From the NCBI GenBank assembly GCA_016713885.1, contig JADJOF010000004.1, positions 372,001-436,000 on the forward strand: a stretch of DNA of 64,000 nt. Direction: 5' to 3'. This DNA is from Bdellovibrionales bacterium (GTDB lineage: Bacteria > Bdellovibrionota > Bdellovibrionia > Bdellovibrionales > JAMPXM01). Below, in pieces: positions 61,477 through 64,000 of the stretch. The notes under the pieces are model-generated. The model was not told the DNA's origin. It made no database searches and saw only the letters and a program-made list of their open reading frames with translations. A program made the position numbers and the translations under genes. Every line of letters begins with the position of its first letter. Position 1 is the stretch's first letter.

Positions 61477-63420
61477 GTGAAACGACTCTACTTTCCGATC
61501 CTGATCTCGCTTGCGCTGGTTTTTGGCGATCACGTGGTCACGCGCGGAGTCGCAGGATTTGATACATTCGCCTATGTCTTTCCGAAGTTTCTGTATTTCG
61601 TCGATGCCCTTGGTTCTGGCCACTGGCCATTCTGGGATCCTTTTCACAATGCCGGTGACTACTTTTTGGCCTCGGGCCTCATGCCGCTGAGTCCATACTT
61701 TCTGCCATTCGCCGCTCTCGCGCAGGTTCTACATCCCCTTCTCGCCTTTGAACTCTCGATCGTCGGCGCTGTGCTGATCGGACTCATCGCCACTCTGCGA
61801 ATCATCAAACTACACCGTCTCGATGACCTCTGGTTCACACTGTTCATCGCGATCACCTATGCGTTGATAATGAAGCCGCTGCTCGGGCAGCTTCCCTTTC
61901 TTTTTTCTTCGGTATTCTTCTTCGTCACTTACGCTTCGCTATTAGCGATTGGCACCGCGACTCGAACGACGTGGTCTTTTGCAATTGCGGGAATTGGCTG
62001 CTCGATTGTCGCCATTGCAGGCTATCCGCACTTGAATGCCTGCGTTAGTCTACTGCTGCTTTATGGGTTAGTTGAGCCGCTCAGAAACGCGCGAGCGACG
62101 CCCGAATTGTGGCGACGTGCTGTTCGGCAACTGGCGGCTTTTTCACTGCCATTTCTGGCGATCACTTTCGCCAGCATCGTCCCGCTCCTCGAAAACTCGG
62201 CCGAGTACTATCAGTGGTTCTGGGGTGACCTTCGCTCGCCCGATCTTTTTGTTCGATACTTTCCGCCTAAGCTCGATGAGTTGCATGTGCAGTTTCGCAC
62301 GCTTGGCGCAGCCGCACTTGCGCTCATTGATTCAGATCTTCTGAGCCCTCGCGACCAAGCACCGCTGATGGGGCTCCGAACAGGCCTTGGTTTCGGCGTC
62401 GTCGCGATTCTTGGTGCTTCGTTTCTTTCTCTGCGTCGCGGTCTCGGTTGGATCGCATTTGTTCTGCTGTTTCTGATTTTGAGTTTGGGAACAGCGTCGT
62501 CGTTTTGGCCTCTGGTTTCAAAGATCCCGGTCTTTAACAATATTCGCTACCATGTCGCAGCACTTGTGCCGGCATCACTTGCACTCTTGATTCTTGTCAC
62601 TCGACTGTCGGCTATGAAGAGTCGGTCGACCGGGCGGGTTTCAAAAGCCGCGTTCGCTGTGGCGATCTTTGGAATCGCGCTCACCTACTCGACAGATCGG
62701 CACATCCAACCCTGGAGCACGGTCGCAGGCGAGATTGCCATTCGAAAAGTCGAACCTCTTTTTGAGGGAAATCTGCAAAAAATCGTAAGCCCTCCAGAGC
62801 AAGATGATCAAGGTCGCAACCGACGCTTTTCAACGGATGGCATTCTGAAGAAGACACCGATCCTTGAGAGCTACAATCTACTCAATCATCCCGGCGTATC
62901 GCGCCTCAAACGGTCAGCTGGTCTGACCGAGATTTTTTATTTCGCAAAGCAGGTCGAGCAACGGCCAGAGCTTGATCGCGCAAACTTCTCCTCTGACAAT
63001 GACCTGCTTGAACACACCGCCCGTGAGGTCGAAGCTATCACACTCAAGCGCAGCGCCTTCACTCATGAGCCTGTCGCGGTGGCTAGCGGAAGTGGAGAAA
63101 TACGCTCGGTGAAAGTCAGTCCAGGTGCTTATGAAGTCAGTGTTCATAGCGAAACTGCTGGGTTCTTAACAGGAATGTTCAAATACTTTCCGGGCTGGAC
63201 GGTGGCAGTCGACGATAGACCCGCTGTGCCGCTTCGAACGAACTACTTTTTTAACGGCGTTCGCCTTGAGCCCGGAGAACACCGCGTTCGGTTTGAGTTC
63301 AAGCCGCGCTGGCTCTGGCTGATCGCTCTTCCGTATGTGGGGGCGATCGTTTGGCCGCCTGGATTTTTAGCTACACCATACCTGTTTCGCGGCAGAAATC
63401 CGCAAACGGCAGAAGCTTGA
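61477..63420 (+). CDS. YfhO-like multi-pass membrane protein
   Basis: This 647-residue protein has about ten to twelve predicted helices in the first 420 residues, then a periplasmic beta-rich domain (TAGFLTGMFKYFPGWTVAVD, NYFFNGVRLEPGEHRVRFEF) and a last helix. The 'YPGWxVxVDG... PxGxHxVxFxY' ending is characteristic of YfhO family proteins, which are GT-C-like lipid-linked sugar transferases in Gram-positives. It may decorate a cell-surface glycan. GTG 61477 follows a GGGGATGAAAG ribosome site. Confidence 0.78.
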   Translation: MKRLYFPILISLALVFGDHVVTRGVAGFDTFAYVFPKFLYFVDALGSGHWPFWDPFHNAGDYFLASGLMPLSPYFLPFAALAQVLHPLLAFELSIVGAVLIGLIATLRIIKLHRLDDLWFTLFIAITYALIMKPLLGQLPFLFSSVFFFVTYASLLAIGTATRTTWSFAIAGIGCSIVAIAGYPHLNACVSLLLLYGLVEPLRNARATPELWRRAVRQLAAFSLPFLAITFASIVPLLENSAEYYQWFWGDLRSPDLFVRYFPPKLDELHVQFRTLGAAALALIDSDLLSPRDQAPLMGLRTGLGFGVVAILGASFLSLRRGLGWIAFVLLFLILSLGTASSFWPLVSKIPVFNNIRYHVAALVPASLALLILVTRLSAMKSRSTGRVSKAAFAVAIFGIALTYSTDRHIQPWSTVAGEIAIRKVEPLFEGNLQKIVSPPEQDDQGRNRRFSTDGILKKTPILESYNLLNHPGVSRLKRSAGLTEIFYFAKQVEQRPELDRANFSSDNDLLEHTAREVEAITLKRSAFTHEPVAVASGSGEIRSVKVSPGAYEVSVHSETAGFLTGMFKYFPGWTVAVDDRPAVPLRTNYFFNGVRLEPGEHRVRFEFKPRWLWLIALPYVGAIVWPPGFLATPYLFRGRNPQTAEA

Positions 63421-64000
63421 TTTTGTCCGAGACCGCTCGCGATGATCGTCCCGCATGAACCTGGTAGAATATCGGAATCGGAGTTCGGTCCGCAAAATAT
63501 TGAAGACTTGGCGATACACTCCGCTCACCGGCTTTGCATTCCACGGCGAATATCGGTCTTTTATCTCGCAACACAACGAAGTCGACCTCTCGACCATCGA
63601 AGTCCCGTAAGAACCGAAGCTCCATTTTTGCGCCTTCAGTGTCCTCTATGAAGTGACAATACTTAAGAAGCTGTCCGGCGACGAAATTCTCCCAAACTAC
63701 TCCTTTCCGCTCGAGCTCAGGCCCATCTGAAACATGAAGCTCACTCCAGTCCCACAGATAAAGCTTTTGTTCTTTCTTTACGGCGCGAATCTTAGGAGCT
63801 CCATAGGGAGGAATGCGATAACAGTAGTAGACATTCTCGAGAATCGTGATCCAGCGTTCAATCGTCTTGAAATCGACAGCCAGATCTTCCGCCAAACTTT
63901 TTCTAGAAAGTGGAGACCCAACACGATCGAGGAGCGCATCCATCAAGATTTCGATATTTGTTAAATCTTTGATCGACTCCAAGTCCCGAATATCGGTCTG
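63371..64000 (-). CDS. ATPase with DUF4143 domain, C-terminal part (partial)
   Basis: The frame is open to the right edge, so the N-terminal AAA+ domain lies outside. The visible 209 residues include the wHTH (GSPLSRKSLAEDLAVDFKTI, ERWITILENVYYCYRIPPY) and DUF4143 nuclease-like core (GVVWENFVAGQLL, LRFLRDFDGREVDFVVLRDK, IFAVECKAGERS with a PD-(D/E)xK-like ExD...ExK pattern). Such ATPases are common accessory genes of unknown function. The stop overlaps the end of the YfhO-like gene by 50 bases. Confidence 0.85.
   Translation of the reverse strand, partial: QTDIRDLESIKDLTNIEILMDALLDRVGSPLSRKSLAEDLAVDFKTIERWITILENVYYCYRIPPYGAPKIRAVKKEQKLYLWDWSELHVSDGPELERKGVVWENFVAGQLLKYCHFIEDTEGAKMELRFLRDFDGREVDFVVLRDKRPIFAVECKAGERSVSPSLQYFADRTPIPIFYQVHAGRSSRAVSDKIKLLPFADFCRETGMV

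Noticed and set aside
1..64000. CRISPR arrays, rRNA, tRNA, integrase or transposase genes
   Set aside because: None could be recognised. No regular short repeats with spacers, tRNA-like cloverleaf or transposase/integrase motifs were found by reading, despite the mosaic look of the left flank.

Overview
This window is mostly a large surface-polysaccharide (O-antigen type) gene cluster of a Gram-negative bacterium. Toxin-antitoxin (TA) and related accessory genes lie on both sides. Wzx, Wzy, Wzz, lipid-carrier initiating transferases, nonulosonate sugar genes and GmhA/KdsB-type enzymes point to an LPS-bearing cell. No rRNA, tRNA or species marker is visible, so the genus cannot be named; Pseudomonadota or Bdellovibrionota would fit.

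Left flank (1-10.5 kb): a graveyard and collection of TA-type genes. It holds the end of a HipA kinase, an HI1419/HI1420-type pair, a DUF4258/MqsA-like pair, a self-contained HTH-histidine-kinase-ATPase-DUF4325 regulator with its own operator, two AbiE-type pairs, and a hipBA operon whose hipA is frameshifted. Between them lie decayed fragments and short direct repeats, including two fragments of a membrane protein related to the intact gene at 57.1-58.6 kb.

Polysaccharide cluster (10.5-60 kb): (i) 10.5-16 kb has a UDP-sugar reductase and a WbuB/FnlA/FnlC-type set for an L-FucNAc- or L-QuiNAc-type sugar. (ii) 16-20.4 kb has an MBOAT acyltransferase, an SGNH-like partner and a heparinase-like lyase. 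(iii) 20.3-34.2 kb is one long, tightly packed minus-strand operon: legB, a HisC-like aminotransferase, two Gfo/Idh oxidoreductases, a KdsB-like cytidylyltransferase, an SDR, a dehydroquinate-synthase-like cyclase, a 2-hydroxyacid dehydrogenase, a kynurenine-formamidase-type cyclase, a methyltransferase, a large surface-carbohydrate protein, an asparagine synthase homologue and a glycosyltransferase. I cannot match this enzyme set to a described sugar pathway, and it is the best candidate for something new. (iv) 34.4-38.8 kb is a plus-strand operon (SDR, GT4, SIS isomerase, deacetylase, formyltransferase). (v) 38.8-43.3 kb has Wzx and the WbuX/HisH/HisF amidation trio. (vi) 43.5-49.8 kb is a legionaminic-acid operon (legC, legG, legI, a formyltransferase, ptmE, legF). 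(vii) 49.8-60 kb has an orphan GT-B-like protein, Wzy, Wzz, a methyltransferase, a WecA/WbpL-type and a WcaJ/GumD-type initiating transferase, WbpM and a polytopic membrane protein.

Right flank (60-64 kb): two more TA pairs (Phd/RelE-like and HigBA), a YfhO-like membrane protein and the end of a DUF4143 ATPase.

Together the cluster predicts a chemically complex glycan: a D-QuiNAc/FucNAc-type sugar, an L-amino-deoxy sugar, a legionaminic-acid derivative (N-acetimidoyl and possibly N-formyl), an unidentified CMP-activated sugar, amidated uronate and O-acyl groups. Five genes (hipA, fnlC, the HisC-like aminotransferase, the WbpL-like gene and wbpM) carry one or two single-base frameshifts, almost all in homopolymer runs. 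This suggests either long-read sequence errors or slippage-prone genes.
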